Made by a program: the position numbers and the translations under genes. From Rhodobacter capsulatus (GTDB taxonomy: Bacteria > Pseudomonadota > Alphaproteobacteria > Rhodobacterales > Rhodobacteraceae), in assembly GCF_003254295.1 (NCBI RefSeq), contig NZ_QKZO01000007.1, forward strand, positions 124,001 to 188,000: a stretch of DNA of 64,000 nt, written 5' to 3'. This document shows positions 10,027 through 19,875 of the stretch, in pieces (position 1 is the stretch's first letter; each line of letters opens with the position of its first letter). A model generated the notes under the pieces. The model was given only the letters and a program-made list of their open reading frames with translations. It ran no database searches and had not been told where the DNA came from.

Positions 10027-10161
10027 CGGAGGCTCCTTTCGCTGCCCGCCTCTTGCCACGGGCGGCGGCGCTTGCCAAGGCCGGGTCAACGTCACGTCAG
10101 GCTTGCCGGGAATCGGGCGCTGTGTCGCAATGACGCGCAGGGAAACCGGGAGGAGACACCG

Positions 10162-10545
10162 ATGAGAACAACGCTGATGGCGATGGCGCTTTGCCTTGTG
10201 GCGGGGATGGCCGCGGCCGATCCGATCGAGGGGCTGTGGCAGACCCAGCCCGATGACGGCGCCTATGCCCATGTGAAGATCGCCCCCTGCGGTCCGGCCT
10301 TTTGCGGCACGATCGTGAAATCGTTCAAGGAGACCGGGCCTTACGACTCGCCCAATGTCGGGCGGCAGATCGTCATCGACATGGTGCCGAAAGGGCCGGG
10401 CGCCTATGAGGGCAAGGTCTGGCGGCCTTCGAACGACAAGATCTACATCGGCAAGATCGCGCTTTCGGGCAGCGCGATGAAGCTTTCGGGCTGCGTCGCG
10501 GGCGGGCTGATCTGCAAGGCGCAGGCCTGGACCAGGGTGAACTGA
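10162..10545 (+). CDS. DUF2147 domain secreted protein
   Basis: This 127-residue protein has a Sec signal peptide (M-R-T-T-L-M start, cleavage probably after A-M-A-A-A-D region, near residue 19) and a DUF2147 lipocalin-like domain beginning D-P-I-E-G-L-W-Q-T. Cysteines at C-G-P-A-F-C-G and later may form disulfides. DUF2147 proteins are periplasmic and of unknown function. The ATG at 10162 has an AGGAG site. It stands alone, divergent from hisA. Confidence 0.85.
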   Translation: MRTTLMAMALCLVAGMAAADPIEGLWQTQPDDGAYAHVKIAPCGPAFCGTIVKSFKETGPYDSPNVGRQIVIDMVPKGPGAYEGKVWRPSNDKIYIGKIALSGSAMKLSGCVAGGLICKAQAWTRVN

Positions 10546-10569
10546 TCCCGCTTGCGCCGAATATGAAGC

Positions 10570-10587
10570 GGCGCCCCGCGGGGCGCC
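10570..10587. terminator. Palindromic terminator between convergent genes
   Basis: The 18-bp perfect palindrome GGCGCCCC-GCGGGGCGCC lies between the DUF2147 gene stop and the usp gene stop, so it can terminate both. Confidence 0.65.
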
Positions 10588-10619
10588 GTTCCGTTGCGTG
10601 AGTGGCAGTCGTCGTTCGT

Positions 10620-11459
10620 TCAATGCGCCATCAGGACCGGCACTTCGGCCATTTCCAGCATGTTGCGCGTGGCGCCGCCCAGGATCGCCTCGCGGAAGCG
10701 CGAGTGCCCATAGGCGCCCATCACCACCATCTCCGAGGAGGTGTCGCGCACATGGCGGTTGATCACATCCGAGATCCGCGGCAGCGTCTTGGCCAGAACC
10801 GACACTTCGACCTTCACGCCATGCCGCGCCAACCATTGGCTCAGCTGTCCGCCCGGGTCGGACCGTTCCGGTCCATGCGCGGGCGGGTCGATCACCGTGA
10901 TGTCCACCAGCGTCGCCGCCTTGAGCAGCGGCAGCGCCTTGCGGATCGCGTTCATCGCCTCGTTCGACTGGTTCCAGGCCACCACGACGCGGCGCGGCGC
11001 CAGCGAGGGCACCGCCGCATCGGGCATGATCATCACCGGCGATTGCCCCTCGAACAGCGCGGCCTCGACCGCGGCTTCCAGTTCCTGACCACGCCCCTTG
11101 CCATAGGGATGCCCCATCACCACCAGATCGGCGAAGCGGGCGCGCAGCCCGACGACGGTCGCGATCGCGCCGATCTGCGCCACCACGGCCTCGCTGCTCC
11201 AGCGGATTTCCTCGCCCGCCAGACGCTCGCGCATCGCCTGTTCCAGCTCGCGCGCGTCATCCTGCGCCCGGTCCAGAACTTCCTGCTGCACGAAGGCCGT
11301 GGCCCCCGCGTAATAATACCCTGTCTGGGTCCGGTCGACGCCCATGCACAGCACTTCCAGATGTGCATCTTCGGCGCGCGCCACCGCCATTGCCGACTCA
11401 AGCTGAAGCCGGGCTTGTGAGACATCCGTCACAATCGTCAAAACTGTTTTATAGGCCAT
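10620..11459 (-). CDS. Tandem-domain universal stress protein
   Basis: This 279-residue protein contains two Usp domains. The C-terminal one keeps the ATP-binding pattern: V-V-A-W-N strand at about 160 and G-A-Y-G, nine residues, then G-G-A-T near the end. The N-terminal domain has [10 protein letters not shown] but lacks a full nucleotide motif. Usp proteins aid survival under energy limitation and anoxia. It is divergent from ccoN and its upstream region carries an FNR-type box at 11518-11531, so low-oxygen induction is likely. Confidence 0.9.
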   Translation of the reverse strand: MAYKTVLTIVTDVSQARLQLESAMAVARAEDAHLEVLCMGVDRTQTGYYYAGATAFVQQEVLDRAQDDARELEQAMRERLAGEEIRWSSEAVVAQIGAIATVVGLRARFADLVVMGHPYGKGRGQELEAAVEAALFEGQSPVMIMPDAAVPSLAPRRVVVAWNQSNEAMNAIRKALPLLKAATLVDITVIDPPAHGPERSDPGGQLSQWLARHGVKVEVSVLAKTLPRISDVINRHVRDTSSEMVVMGAYGHSRFREAILGGATRNMLEMAEVPVLMAH

Positions 11460-11517
11460 GTGACCCCTCCATGTGCCGATTCTGTCCTTAAATTAACGGC
11501 TTCCGTCCGGTCACGCC

Positions 11518-11531
11518 TTGACGCGGATCAA
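11518..11531. promoter_or_regulatory. FNR/FnrL-type box proximal to the usp gene
   Basis: TTGACGCGGATCAA matches the TTGAT-N4-ATCAA consensus at 9 of 10 positions. The centre is about 65 bases from the usp start codon, consistent with a class II site at about -41 and a short leader for usp. It could also act on the divergent cco promoter. Confidence 0.7.
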
Positions 11532-11590
11532 GCTTTCAAGTGGACACCATGACACGGTGCGACGAACGGTCGCATCCTCTTGTCAAGAGT

Positions 11591-11604
11591 TTGATCAAGG
11601 TCAA
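11591..11604. promoter_or_regulatory. FNR/FnrL-type box proximal to ccoN
   Basis: TTGATCAAGGTCAA matches TTGAT-N4-ATCAA at 9 of 10 positions. Its centre is about 110 bases upstream of the ccoN ATG, which allows a class II arrangement with a leader of about 70 bases. FnrL control of ccoNOQP is established in Rhodobacter. Confidence 0.75.
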
Positions 11605-11707
11605 AGCGGGTGTCATACCCTGAAGTCACAAAGAACAAGAGAGAGAGACTTCCTGCTCCGGCCGAATCGTCGGGACGGGATTTGAAAACGCGAAGGGACG
11701 CAAAAAA

Positions 11708-13306
11708 ATGTGGGATTACGTCAAGCTTGTCGCGCTTGGCGTCGTGGCGGCTATTGCCGCTTACGCCGCCAGTCAGGCGCGAGATTTGCCGTATATGGTG
11801 AACATGGTCGAGGTCGCGCTTGCGGCCGTGATCGCGTTGATCTGGGTGCTGCGCACCATGGGGGACCCGAAACCCTCGAAAGACGAGTATTTCGACGGCG
11901 TGATCCGCGCCGGCGTGATCGCAACCACGTTCTGGGGGATCGTCGGCTTTCTCGTGGCCGTCGTCATCGCCTTCCAGCTCGCCTTTCCCGCCCTGAACCT
12001 TGAGTTCGGCAACGGGATGCTGAACTTCGGGCGTCTGCGTCCGCTGCACACTTCGGCGGTGATCTTCGCCTTCGGCGGCAACGCCCTGATCGCCTCGGCC
12101 TTCTATGTCGTGCAGCGCACCTCGGCGGCGCGTCTCTTCGGCGGCACGGCTCTGGGCTGGTTCGTGTTCTGGGGCTGGCAGCTGATCATCGTCACCGCCG
12201 CGACCTCCTATCTGCTGGGCGGCTCGCAGGGCAAGGAATATGCCGAGCTGAACTGGCATCTCGACATCCTCGTCGCGGTGGTCTGGGTGGCCTATCTGAT
12301 CGCCTTCCTCGGCACGATCTTCAAGCGCAAGGAACCCCATATCTACGTGGCGAACTGGTTCTACCTGTCGTTCATCGTGACCATCGCCATGCTGCACATC
12401 GTCAACAACCTGGCCGTCCCGGTCTCGATCTTCGGCACCAAATCGGTGCAGCTGATGGCGGGCGTGCAGGATGCGATGACGCAATGGTGGTACGGCCACA
12501 ATGCCGTGGGCTTCTTCCTCACCGCGGGCTTCCTGGGCATGATGTATTACTTCGTGCCGAAACAGGCCGAGCGTCCCGTCTATTCCTACAAGCTCTCGAT
12601 CGTCCACTTCTGGGCGCTGATCTTCCTCTACATCTGGGCCGGTCCGCACCACCTGCACTATACCGCGCTGCCCGACTGGGCCTCGACGCTGGGCATGGTG
12701 ATGTCGGTGATCCTGTGGATGCCGTCCTGGGGCGGCATGATCAACGGCCTGATGACGCTTTCGGGCGCCTGGGACAAGCTGCGCACCGATCCGGTGATCC
12801 GGATGATGGTGGTCTCGATCGGCTTTTACGGCATGTCGACCTTTGAAGGGCCGATGATGTCGATCAAGGCGGTCAACTCGCTCTCGCATTACACGGACTG
12901 GACCATCGGTCACGTCCATTCGGGCGCGCTGGGCTGGAACGGCATGATCACCTTCGGCATGCTCTACTTCCTGACGCCGCGCCTGTGGGGCCGTTCGGGG
13001 CTTTATTCGCTCAAGCTGGTCAGCTGGCACTTCTGGCTCGCCACGATCGGTATCGTGCTTTACGCCTCGGCGATGTGGGTGACGGGCATCATGGAAGGCC
13101 TGATGTGGCGTGAAGTCGACGCGCAGGGCTTCCTCGTGAACGCCTTTGCCGACACCGTGGCCGCGAAATTCCCGATGTATGTGGTGCGTGGCGTCGGTGG
13201 CGTGCTCTACCTGCTGGGCGGTCTGATCATGGCCTACAACCTCTGGGCCACGGTCGCGAAACAACCGAAGACGGCCAATCTCGCCGTTGCGGTTCCGGCG
13301 GAATAA
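11708..13306 (+). CDS. ccoN: cbb3-type cytochrome c oxidase subunit I
   Basis: This 532-residue catalytic subunit has about 12 hydrophobic helices and conserved histidines for the low-spin heme b and the heme b3-CuB centre, for example in [17 protein letters not shown] and W-A-G-P-H-H-L-H-Y. It reduces oxygen to water at the end of microaerobic respiration and pumps protons. Length equals that expected for R. capsulatus CcoN. The start at 11708 follows a purine-rich GAAGGGA stretch. It is the first gene of ccoNOQP, 12 bases before ccoO. Confidence 0.98.
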   Translation: MWDYVKLVALGVVAAIAAYAASQARDLPYMVNMVEVALAAVIALIWVLRTMGDPKPSKDEYFDGVIRAGVIATTFWGIVGFLVAVVIAFQLAFPALNLEFGNGMLNFGRLRPLHTSAVIFAFGGNALIASAFYVVQRTSAARLFGGTALGWFVFWGWQLIIVTAATSYLLGGSQGKEYAELNWHLDILVAVVWVAYLIAFLGTIFKRKEPHIYVANWFYLSFIVTIAMLHIVNNLAVPVSIFGTKSVQLMAGVQDAMTQWWYGHNAVGFFLTAGFLGMMYYFVPKQAERPVYSYKLSIVHFWALIFLYIWAGPHHLHYTALPDWASTLGMVMSVILWMPSWGGMINGLMTLSGAWDKLRTDPVIRMMVVSIGFYGMSTFEGPMMSIKAVNSLSHYTDWTIGHVHSGALGWNGMITFGMLYFLTPRLWGRSGLYSLKLVSWHFWLATIGIVLYASAMWVTGIMEGLMWREVDAQGFLVNAFADTVAAKFPMYVVRGVGGVLYLLGGLIMAYNLWATVAKQPKTANLAVAVPAE

Positions 13307-13318
13307 GGAGCAACGCAG

Positions 13319-14047
13319 ATGTCAATCATGGACAAACACCACGTTCTGGAAAAGAACGCGACGCTGCTTTTGATCTTCGCCTTCCTCGTCGTCACCATCG
13401 GCGGCATCGTGGAAATCGCGCCGCTGTTCTATCTGGAAAACACCATCGAGAAGGTGGAGGGCATGCGTCCCTACACCCCCCTCGAGCTGACCGGGCGGGA
13501 CATCTACATCCGCGAGGGCTGCTATGTCTGCCACTCGCAGATGATCCGGCCAATGCGCGACGAGGTGGAACGCTATGGCCATTACAGCCTGGCGGCGGAA
13601 TCGATGTATGATCGGCCGTTCCAGTGGGGCTCGAAACGGACGGGGCCCGACCTCGCCCGCGTCGGCGGCCGCTATTCGGATGCGTGGCATGTCGAACACC
13701 TGATCAACCCGCAATCGGTGGTGCCGGAATCGGTGATGCCGAGCTACGGCTACCTGGCCAAAGTGCCGCTTGACAGCACCTGGATCGAAGATCGCGTCAG
13801 CACCGATGCCTTCGTGGGCGTGCCCTACACCTCGGAGATGATCGCCTCGGCCAAGGCCGACTTCGTCGCCCAGGCGGACCCGAACGCCGACAGCACCACG
13901 CTGCTGGCGGGCTATGGTGAAAAGGTCAACATCCGCAACTTCGACGGTCAGCCCGGTCTGACCGAGATGGATGCGCTGGTGGCTTATCTGCAGGTGCTCG
14001 GCACGATGGTCGATTTCTCGACCTTCCAACCCGTGGCAAGTCGCTGA
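13319..14047 (+). CDS. ccoO: cbb3-type cytochrome c oxidase subunit II (monoheme cytochrome c)
   Basis: This 242-residue membrane-anchored c-type cytochrome has an N-terminal helix at about 15-38 and one heme-binding C-Y-V-C-H motif (Cys68, Cys71, His72). Met140 in E-S-V-M-P-S is the likely axial ligand. It passes electrons from CcoP to the CcoN active site. The AAGGAG-type ribosome site lies just upstream of 13319. It is followed 11 bases later by ccoQ. Confidence 0.98.
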   Translation: MSIMDKHHVLEKNATLLLIFAFLVVTIGGIVEIAPLFYLENTIEKVEGMRPYTPLELTGRDIYIREGCYVCHSQMIRPMRDEVERYGHYSLAAESMYDRPFQWGSKRTGPDLARVGGRYSDAWHVEHLINPQSVVPESVMPSYGYLAKVPLDSTWIEDRVSTDAFVGVPYTSEMIASAKADFVAQADPNADSTTLLAGYGEKVNIRNFDGQPGLTEMDALVAYLQVLGTMVDFSTFQPVASR

Positions 14048-14058
14048 AGGAGCTGGGG

Positions 14059-14235
14059 ATGGACTATCATATCTTGCGTGAATTCGCTGACAGCTGGGCG
14101 GCGCTTGCGCTCTTGCTCACCTTCATCGGTGCCGTGATCTGGGCCTTCCGGCCCGGCTCCTCCAAGGTTCACGACGATATCGCGAACATCCCTTTCCGCC
14201 ATGAAGACAAACCCGCCGATCATGGCCGGGGCTGA
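14059..14235 (+). CDS. ccoQ: cbb3-type oxidase subunit IV
   Basis: This 58-residue single-helix protein starts M-D-Y-H-I-L-R-E-F, has a hydrophobic segment at about 13-31, and ends in a charged cytoplasmic tail. CcoQ stabilises the interaction of CcoP with the CcoNO core. It lies between ccoO and ccoP in the standard order, with a GAAGGAGC ribosome site. Confidence 0.95.
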   Translation: MDYHILREFADSWAALALLLTFIGAVIWAFRPGSSKVHDDIANIPFRHEDKPADHGRG

Positions 14236-14280
14236 GACCCCGGTCGCGACGACGGCGCCACGCGGTAAGGAGGCGTGGAG

Positions 14281-15174
14281 ATGAGCAAAAAACCGACGAC
14301 CAAGAAAGAGGTGCAGACCACTGGACACCAGTGGGACGGCATCGAGGAACTGAACACGCCGCTGCCGCGCTGGTGGCTGTGGACCTTCTACGCCACCATC
14401 ATCTGGGGTGTGGCCTATTCGATCGCGATGCCGGCCTGGCCGATCTTCGCCTCGGGGGCGACGCCGGGCCTGCTCGGGTCTTCGACCCGGGCCGATGTCG
14501 AAAAGGACATCGCCAAATTCGCCGAGATGAACAAGGCGGTGGAAGAAAAGCTGGTGGCGACGGATCTGACCGCGATCGCGGCCGATCCGGAGCTGGTGAC
14601 CTACACCCGCAACGCGGGCGCCGCGGTGTTCCGCACCTGGTGCGCGCAGTGCCACGGCGCGGGGGCGGGCGGCAACACCGGCTTCCCCAGCCTGCTGGAC
14701 GGCGACTGGCTGCATGGCGGCGCGATCGAGACGATCTACACCAACGTCAAGCACGGCATCCGCGATCCGCTTGATCCGGACACGCTGCTGGTCGCGAACA
14801 TGCCCGCGCATCTGACCGACGAGCTGCTTGAACCGGCGCAGATCGACGAGGTCGTGCAATATGTGCTGCAGATCTCCGGGCAGCCGGCCGACGAGGTCAA
14901 GGCGACCGCGGGTCAGCAGATCTTCGCCGAAAACTGCGTGTCCTGCCATGGCGAAGACGCCAAGGGCCTGGTGGAGATGGGCGCGCCCAACCTCACCGAC
15001 GGGATCTGGCTTTACGGCGGCGATGTCGCGACGCTGACCAGCACGATCCAGTATGGCCGCGGCGGCGTGATGCCGTCCTGGAGCTGGGCGGCCGATGGCG
15101 CGAAACCGCGTCTGAGCGAAGCGCAGATCCGCGCGGTGGCCTCTTATGTGCACAGCCTGGGGGGCGGCCAGTAA
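14281..15174 (+). CDS. ccoP: cbb3-type cytochrome c oxidase subunit III (diheme cytochrome c)
   Basis: This 297-residue protein has an N-terminal membrane anchor at about 31-57 and two heme c motifs, C-A-Q-C-H (Cys121-His125) and C-V-S-C-H (Cys219-His223). It accepts electrons from soluble or membrane cytochromes c. The ATG at 14281 was preferred to the in-frame GTG at 14275 because AAGGAGG ends seven bases before it, and the resulting length is the one expected for R. capsulatus. It ends the structural operon and is followed by a strong hairpin. Confidence 0.97.
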   Translation: MSKKPTTKKEVQTTGHQWDGIEELNTPLPRWWLWTFYATIIWGVAYSIAMPAWPIFASGATPGLLGSSTRADVEKDIAKFAEMNKAVEEKLVATDLTAIAADPELVTYTRNAGAAVFRTWCAQCHGAGAGGNTGFPSLLDGDWLHGGAIETIYTNVKHGIRDPLDPDTLLVANMPAHLTDELLEPAQIDEVVQYVLQISGQPADEVKATAGQQIFAENCVSCHGEDAKGLVEMGAPNLTDGIWLYGGDVATLTSTIQYGRGGVMPSWSWAADGAKPRLSEAQIRAVASYVHSLGGGQ

Positions 15175-15438
15175 CAGCGAAACCTGATCCCGGGGGGCCT
15201 GCCCCCCCGGGCAGCACCGATGCCCCGTCCTGTTCGCGCGTTTCCCGGGGCGTCGGTGCGTTTCAGCATATCTGCCCCCCGGCCCGGCCGATCAAGGGGC
15301 AGACTGGCCGAACTGCCCCGATCCGGGGAACGCACGTCCAAAAAGCTGCATCGGCGACATAGCTTTAAGGTGCAGTTGCAAACCCGGCCCGTTCCTGTTC
15401 AATCCCGTCAGGACGGAGCCCAGCCAACGGAGACACCC
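15175..15438. other. Intergenic region between ccoP and ccoG
   Basis: The gap begins with the ccoP terminator and should carry a separate ccoG promoter. The ccoG frame is open through most of the gap, but the predicted residues there show no CcoG character. I saw no full FNR box. Confidence 0.5.
15189..15211 (+). terminator. Hairpin after ccoP
   Basis: A 9-bp stem of CCCGGGGGG with CCCCCCGGG and a 5-base loop starts 15 bases after the ccoP stop. It separates the structural genes from the ccoGHIS assembly genes. Confidence 0.65.
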
Positions 15439-16899
15439 GTGAGCGCCAATCAACCAAGTCCCGACGACGCGCCGCTTTATTTCGCGCGTGAACCGATTTT
15501 CCCCCGACGCATTTCCGGCAAGTTCCGTTCGCTCAAATGGGTGCTGATGGCGCTGATGCTGGGCATCTATTACATCACGCCCTGGATCCGCTGGGACCGC
15601 GGCGCGGCCTTGCCCGATCAGGCGGTTCTGCTTGACCTTGGCAACCGGCGCTTCTTCTTCTTCGGGCTCGAGATCTGGCCGCATGAATTCTACTTCGTCG
15701 CGGGCCTTTTGATCATGGCGGGGCTGGGCCTCTTTCTGTTCACCTCGGCGCTGGGCCGGGTCTGGTGCGGCTATGCCTGCCCGCAGACGGTCTGGACCGA
15801 TCTTTACATCCTTGTGGAACGCTGGGTCGAGGGCGACCGCAACAACCGCATCCGCCTGCACCGTCAGGCCTGGAACGCCGAGAAGATCCGCAAGCGGCTG
15901 ATCAAATGGGGGCTTTGGCTGTTCATCGGTCTGGCCACCGGGGGGGCATGGGTGTTCTATTTCACCGATGCGCCGACGCTGCTTTCCGATCTTCTCACCG
16001 GCGACGCCTCGCCGATCGCTTACACCACCATCGCCATCGCCACCGCGACGACCTTTGCCTTTGGCGGTTTCGCCCGCGAACAGATGTGCATCTATGCCTG
16101 CCCCTGGCCGCGCATCCAGGCCGCGATGATGGACGAGGACACGATCACCATTGCCTATCGCGAATGGCGCGGCGAACCCCGCGGCAAGCTGCAAAAGGGC
16201 GAGAAACTGGCCGAGGGGCAAGGCGATTGCATCGATTGCATGGCCTGCGTCAACGTCTGCCCGATGGGGATCGACATCCGCAACGGCCAGCAGCTCGAAT
16301 GCATCACCTGCGGGCTGTGCATCGACGCCTGCAACGAGATGATGGACAAGATCGGTAAGCCGCGCGGTCTGGTCGGCTACATGGCGCTGAAGGACGAGGC
16401 GCATGAGCGCGCCGGTAACAAGGTCACCAATATCTGGACCCATGTACTGCGGCCGCGCACGCTTTTGTATTTCACCCTCTGGGCGGGCTTCGGCGTCGCT
16501 TTGGTGGTGGCGCTTTTCCTGCGCTCGCCGCTCGATTTCAACGTCACGCCGAGCCGCGATCCGCTGTTCGTGACGCAATCCGACGGCACGATCCGCAACA
16601 TCTACACCCTGCGCATCCGCAACAAGCACGGTTCGGAAGAAACCTTCCGCATCTCGGCCACCACCGCGGATGACGCGGAAACCCGGGCACTGAAACTGAC
16701 GCTCGAAGGGGTCGAGGGCGACACGATCACCGTGCCCGCCGACCAGCTTTACAACCAGCGCCTTTACCTCGATGCTGGTCCCGCGTCGGATCTGGCCGCG
16801 GCCAAGCGCACCGGGATCATGATCTGGGTCGAACAGGTGGGCGAGGACGAGCCGGTGTCGGACAAGGCCGACACCGTCTTCAACGGCAAGGGCAAGTGA
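15439..16899 (+). CDS. ccoG: cbb3 oxidase assembly ferredoxin-type protein CcoG (RdxA/FixG family)
   Basis: This 486-residue membrane protein has about five helices and two [4Fe-4S] motifs in the cytosolic loop: C-I-D-C-M-A-C-V-N-V-C-P and C-I-T-C-G-L-C-I-D-A-C-N, between about residues 270 and 300. CcoG reduces Cu(II) to Cu(I) for cbb3 maturation. The GTG at 15439 (M-S-A-N-Q-P-S) was chosen because it follows a CGGAGA site and CcoG homology begins just after it. ccoH follows after one base, so ccoGHIS is one operon. Confidence 0.92.
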   Translation: MSANQPSPDDAPLYFAREPIFPRRISGKFRSLKWVLMALMLGIYYITPWIRWDRGAALPDQAVLLDLGNRRFFFFGLEIWPHEFYFVAGLLIMAGLGLFLFTSALGRVWCGYACPQTVWTDLYILVERWVEGDRNNRIRLHRQAWNAEKIRKRLIKWGLWLFIGLATGGAWVFYFTDAPTLLSDLLTGDASPIAYTTIAIATATTFAFGGFAREQMCIYACPWPRIQAAMMDEDTITIAYREWRGEPRGKLQKGEKLAEGQGDCIDCMACVNVCPMGIDIRNGQQLECITCGLCIDACNEMMDKIGKPRGLVGYMALKDEAHERAGNKVTNIWTHVLRPRTLLYFTLWAGFGVALVVALFLRSPLDFNVTPSRDPLFVTQSDGTIRNIYTLRIRNKHGSEETFRISATTADDAETRALKLTLEGVEGDTITVPADQLYNQRLYLDAGPASDLAAAKRTGIMIWVEQVGEDEPVSDKADTVFNGKGK

Positions 16900-16900
16900 G

Positions 16901-17356
16901 ATGGCAAAACCGCTGACCGGCCGCAAGGTCCTGCTGATATTCGTGGCCTTTTTCGGGCTGATCATCGCCGTCAACGTGACGATGGCGGTGCAGGCGGTGA
17001 GGACCTTCCCGGGGCTTGAAGTGGCTAATTCCTATGTCGCCTCGCAAAGCTTCGATGCCGACCGCGCCGCGCAGGAGCGGCTGGGCTGGACGGTGAAGCC
17101 CGCTTATGCGGATGGCCTGCTGACGCTCGACATCCGCGACCGGGCGGGGCAGCCCGCCCCGCTGGGCCAGCTCGAGGTTCTGGTCGGCCGCACCACCATG
17201 GCGGCCGAGGATCGCAAGCCGCAGATGACCCGGACGGACGGCGTCTATTCCGCGCCCCTCAGCCTTGCCCCCGGGGCCTGGCTGATCCATCTTTCTGCCA
17301 CATCCGCGGACGGGGTGCTGTTCCGCCAGCGCCTCGATTTCTTCGTCGAAGGCTGA
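16901..17356 (+). CDS. ccoH: cbb3 oxidase assembly protein CcoH (FixH family)
   Basis: This 151-residue protein has one N-terminal membrane segment (about 10-30, within V-L-L-I-F-V-A-F-F-G) followed by a periplasmic beta-rich FixH domain. CcoH is needed for stable assembly of the CcoN-CcoO complex. It starts one base after the ccoG stop and ends five bases before ccoI. Confidence 0.93.
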   Translation: MAKPLTGRKVLLIFVAFFGLIIAVNVTMAVQAVRTFPGLEVANSYVASQSFDADRAAQERLGWTVKPAYADGLLTLDIRDRAGQPAPLGQLEVLVGRTTMAAEDRKPQMTRTDGVYSAPLSLAPGAWLIHLSATSADGVLFRQRLDFFVEG

Positions 17357-17361
17357 GACCG

Positions 17362-19590
17362 ATGACCGCTGCCCCCCTTGCCTCGGTGACCTCCCCTGCG
17401 GCGGTCACCGAAGATCACCTGTCCGCTTCCGCCTGCCCGGCCTGTCTGGCCGCGCCCTCGGCCGAAGATCTGGCGAAATCGGGCGATATCAAGGGGGCGC
17501 GGATCATGCTCTCGCTGCCCACCGCCCATTGCGCGGTCTGCATCACCGATGTCGAACGCGAGATGGAGGCGCAGCCGGGCGTGCGCTCGGCGCGGGTCAA
17601 CCTGACGCTGAAACGCGTCTCGGTCGATGCCGAGGCGGGGGTGACCGCCGAGGCGCTGGTCGAGGCCTTGGCCAGGATCGGTTACGAGGCCTATGAGCTT
17701 GACCCCGGCATGTTGTCGGCGACGGAAACCGACAAGCGCGGCCGGGATCTCTTGATGCGGATCGGCGTCGCCGGTTTCGCGATGATGAACATCATGCTCT
17801 TGTCGATCGCGGTCTGGTCGGGGGCCGAAGCCGCGACGCGCGACATGTTCCACTGGATTTCCGCCGCCATCGCGCTGCCCACCGTGGTCTTCGTCGGCCA
17901 GCCCTTCTTCGCCTCCGCCTGGGGCGGGCTGAAACACGGCCGCGTCAACATGGATGTGCCGATCTCGCTGGCGCTGATCCTCGCCTCGGGGATCTCGATC
18001 TTCGAGACGATGAACCACGGCCATCACGCCTATTTCGACGCGGCGGTGATGCTGTCCTTCTTCCTGCTGGTCGGCCGCTATCTCGACTATCGCACCCGCG
18101 CCGTGGCGCGCTCGGCGGCCGAGGAGCTGGCGGCGCTGGAAGTGCCGCGCGCGCATCTTCTGCGCGAGGGCGTCGAGACGATCGTGCCGGTGGCCGATCT
18201 GAAGCCGGGCGATCTGATCCGGGTGCGTCCGGGCGGCCGCATCCCGGCCGATGGCGAGGTGACTTCGGGCAGCTCGGAAACCGACCGCTCGCTTTTGACC
18301 GGGGAAACCCTGCCGGTCTATGTGGGGCCCGGCACGATGCTGTCGGCGGGCGAGGTGAACCTGACCGGGCCTTTGACGCTGCGCGTCACCGCGGCGGGCA
18401 AGGACAGCTCGCTGCACCGGATGGCCGATCTGGTCGCGATGGCCGAAAGCGCCAAGACCCGCTACACGACCTTGGCCGAACGCGCCGCGCGGGCCTATTC
18501 GCCGCTCGTCCATGCGCTCTCGTTCTCGGCCTTTGGCTACTGGATGTGGGCCACCGGGGGCGATCTGCGCTTTGCCATCAATATCTCGGCCGCCGTCCTG
18601 ATCATCACCTGCCCCTGTGCGCTGGGGCTCGCCGTGCCCGCGGTGATCACCGCGGCCAGTGGCAAGCTGTTCCGCAAGGGGCTTTTGATCAAGGACGGAA
18701 CCGCGCTGGAACGGCTGGCCGAGGTCGATACGGTGGTGTTCGACAAGACCGGCACGCTGACCATGGGCATGCCGGTTCTGGAAGGGCTCGACACGATCGA
18801 GGAGGAAACTCTCTCGGTCGCGGCGGCGCTGGCGCAGGCCTCCTCCCATCCGCTGGCGCGGGCGCTGGTGACCGCGGCCGAAGCCCGCGAAATCCGCCCC
18901 GTCGCGCTCGATGACCTGCGCGAAGTGCCGGGCTTCGGCATCGAGGGGCGGCTGGGCGGGCTTGCGCTGCGGCTGGGCCGGGCCGATTGGGTCGGCGCCG
19001 CGCCCTGCGATTGCACCGCCGCGCATCTGCGGCTGGGTCAGGCCGAGCCGGTGACCTTCCGCTTTTCGGATCACCTGCGTCTGGGCGCGGCCGAGGCGGT
19101 GGCGCTTTTGACCGCGCAGGGCAAGCGGGTGCTGATGGTCTCGGGCGATGTCGAGACGGCGGTTTCGGCGCTGGCGGGCAAGCTTGGCATCACCGAATGG
19201 CATTCGGGCACGCTGCCCGCCGAAAAGGCGGCGCTGGTCGCCGATCTGATGGGGCAGGGGCGGCGCGTGCTGATGGTGGGCGACGGGCTCAACGACACCG
19301 CGGCGCTGGCGGCCGCGCATGTCTCGATCTCGCCCGCCTCGGCGCTCGATGCCGCGCGCACCGCCTCGGACATCGTGCTTCTGGGCGCCGATCTGGCGCC
19401 GGTGGGCGATGCTTTGCGCATCTCCGGACAGGCGCGGCGCCGGATCAAGGAGAATTTCGTGATCTCCGCCGCTTATAACGTCATTGCCGTGCCGCTGGCG
19501 CTGGTGGGCCTTGCCACGCCGCTGGCTGCGGCCTTGGCGATGTCGACCTCGTCGATTACTGTGTCGCTGAACTCGATGCGGCTGAAATAG
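17362..19590 (+). CDS. ccoI: Copper-transporting P1B-type ATPase CcoI (FixI family)
   Basis: This 742-residue pump supplies copper for the CuB centre of the cbb3 oxidase. An N-terminal metal-binding domain carries Cys57-x2-Cys60 (A-H-C-A-V-C), and a further C-P-A-C lies near residue 27. P-type ATPase motifs follow: T-G-E at about 313-315, the transmembrane metal site Cys417-Pro-Cys419, the phosphorylation site D461-K-T-G-T, and G-D-G-L-N-D near 640. It lies between ccoH and ccoS, which separates it from the detoxification pump copA at 36082-38499. Confidence 0.95.
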   Translation: MTAAPLASVTSPAAVTEDHLSASACPACLAAPSAEDLAKSGDIKGARIMLSLPTAHCAVCITDVEREMEAQPGVRSARVNLTLKRVSVDAEAGVTAEALVEALARIGYEAYELDPGMLSATETDKRGRDLLMRIGVAGFAMMNIMLLSIAVWSGAEAATRDMFHWISAAIALPTVVFVGQPFFASAWGGLKHGRVNMDVPISLALILASGISIFETMNHGHHAYFDAAVMLSFFLLVGRYLDYRTRAVARSAAEELAALEVPRAHLLREGVETIVPVADLKPGDLIRVRPGGRIPADGEVTSGSSETDRSLLTGETLPVYVGPGTMLSAGEVNLTGPLTLRVTAAGKDSSLHRMADLVAMAESAKTRYTTLAERAARAYSPLVHALSFSAFGYWMWATGGDLRFAINISAAVLIITCPCALGLAVPAVITAASGKLFRKGLLIKDGTALERLAEVDTVVFDKTGTLTMGMPVLEGLDTIEEETLSVAAALAQASSHPLARALVTAAEAREIRPVALDDLREVPGFGIEGRLGGLALRLGRADWVGAAPCDCTAAHLRLGQAEPVTFRFSDHLRLGAAEAVALLTAQGKRVLMVSGDVETAVSALAGKLGITEWHSGTLPAEKAALVADLMGQGRRVLMVGDGLNDTAALAAAHVSISPASALDAARTASDIVLLGADLAPVGDALRISGQARRRIKENFVISAAYNVIAVPLALVGLATPLAAALAMSTSSITVSLNSMRLK

Positions 19591-19607
19591 CCCGAACGGA
19601 GGCCAAG

Positions 19608-19766
19608 ATGTCGGTCCTGACCTATCTGATCCCGATCTCGCTGTTTCTGGGCGGCTTCGGCCTTGTCGCCTTCCTGTGGTCGCTGCGCGCCCGGCAATAT
19701 GACGACCCCAGGGGCGATGCCGAGCGCATCCTGTCGGGCAAATACGACGACCGGCCGAAAAGCTGA
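19608..19766 (+). CDS. ccoS: cbb3 oxidase maturation protein CcoS
   Basis: This 52-residue single-helix protein begins M-S-V-L-T-Y-L-I-P and carries the family tail Q-Y-D-D-P-R-G-D-A-E-R-I-L. CcoS is required for insertion of heme b and copper into CcoN. A CGGAGG site precedes the ATG. The repeat that follows immediately at 19776 probably terminates the operon. Confidence 0.95.
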   Translation: MSVLTYLIPISLFLGGFGLVAFLWSLRARQYDDPRGDAERILSGKYDDRPKS

Positions 19767-19775
19767 TAAGGCGGC

Positions 19776-19856
19776 AAGGGCGTATTTGCGCCAAGAAAAA
19801 ACCCGGACCTTTCAAGGGGCCCGGGTTTTGCTTTTTCTTGGTCCAAATACGCCCTT
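19776..19856. repeat. Inverted repeat, TATTTGG family, with inner hairpin (terminator of ccoGHIS)
   Basis: The arms AAGGGCGTATTTG (19776-19788) and CAAATACGCCCTT (19844-19856) are perfect inverted copies, extended by AGAAAAA and TTTTTCTTGG inner flanks. The centre holds an ACCCGG/CCGGGT stem followed by a T-rich run. It lies between convergent ccoS and the carboxypeptidase gene and can terminate both. Confidence 0.85.
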
Positions 19857-19875
19857 TCGACGGGCGGGGCCGAGC

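Noticed and set aside
15220-15438. N-terminal extension of CcoG
   Set aside because: The frame is open, but the residues are Arg/Pro/Ser-rich with no CcoG similarity, and the GTG at 15439 gives the usual start.
17245-19815. Very long open frame on the minus strand opposite ccoI (856 codons)
   Set aside because: It is antisense to an unmistakable copper ATPase, is rich in Arg/Gly/His/Pro and has no recognisable domain. Long antisense frames are expected at this GC content.
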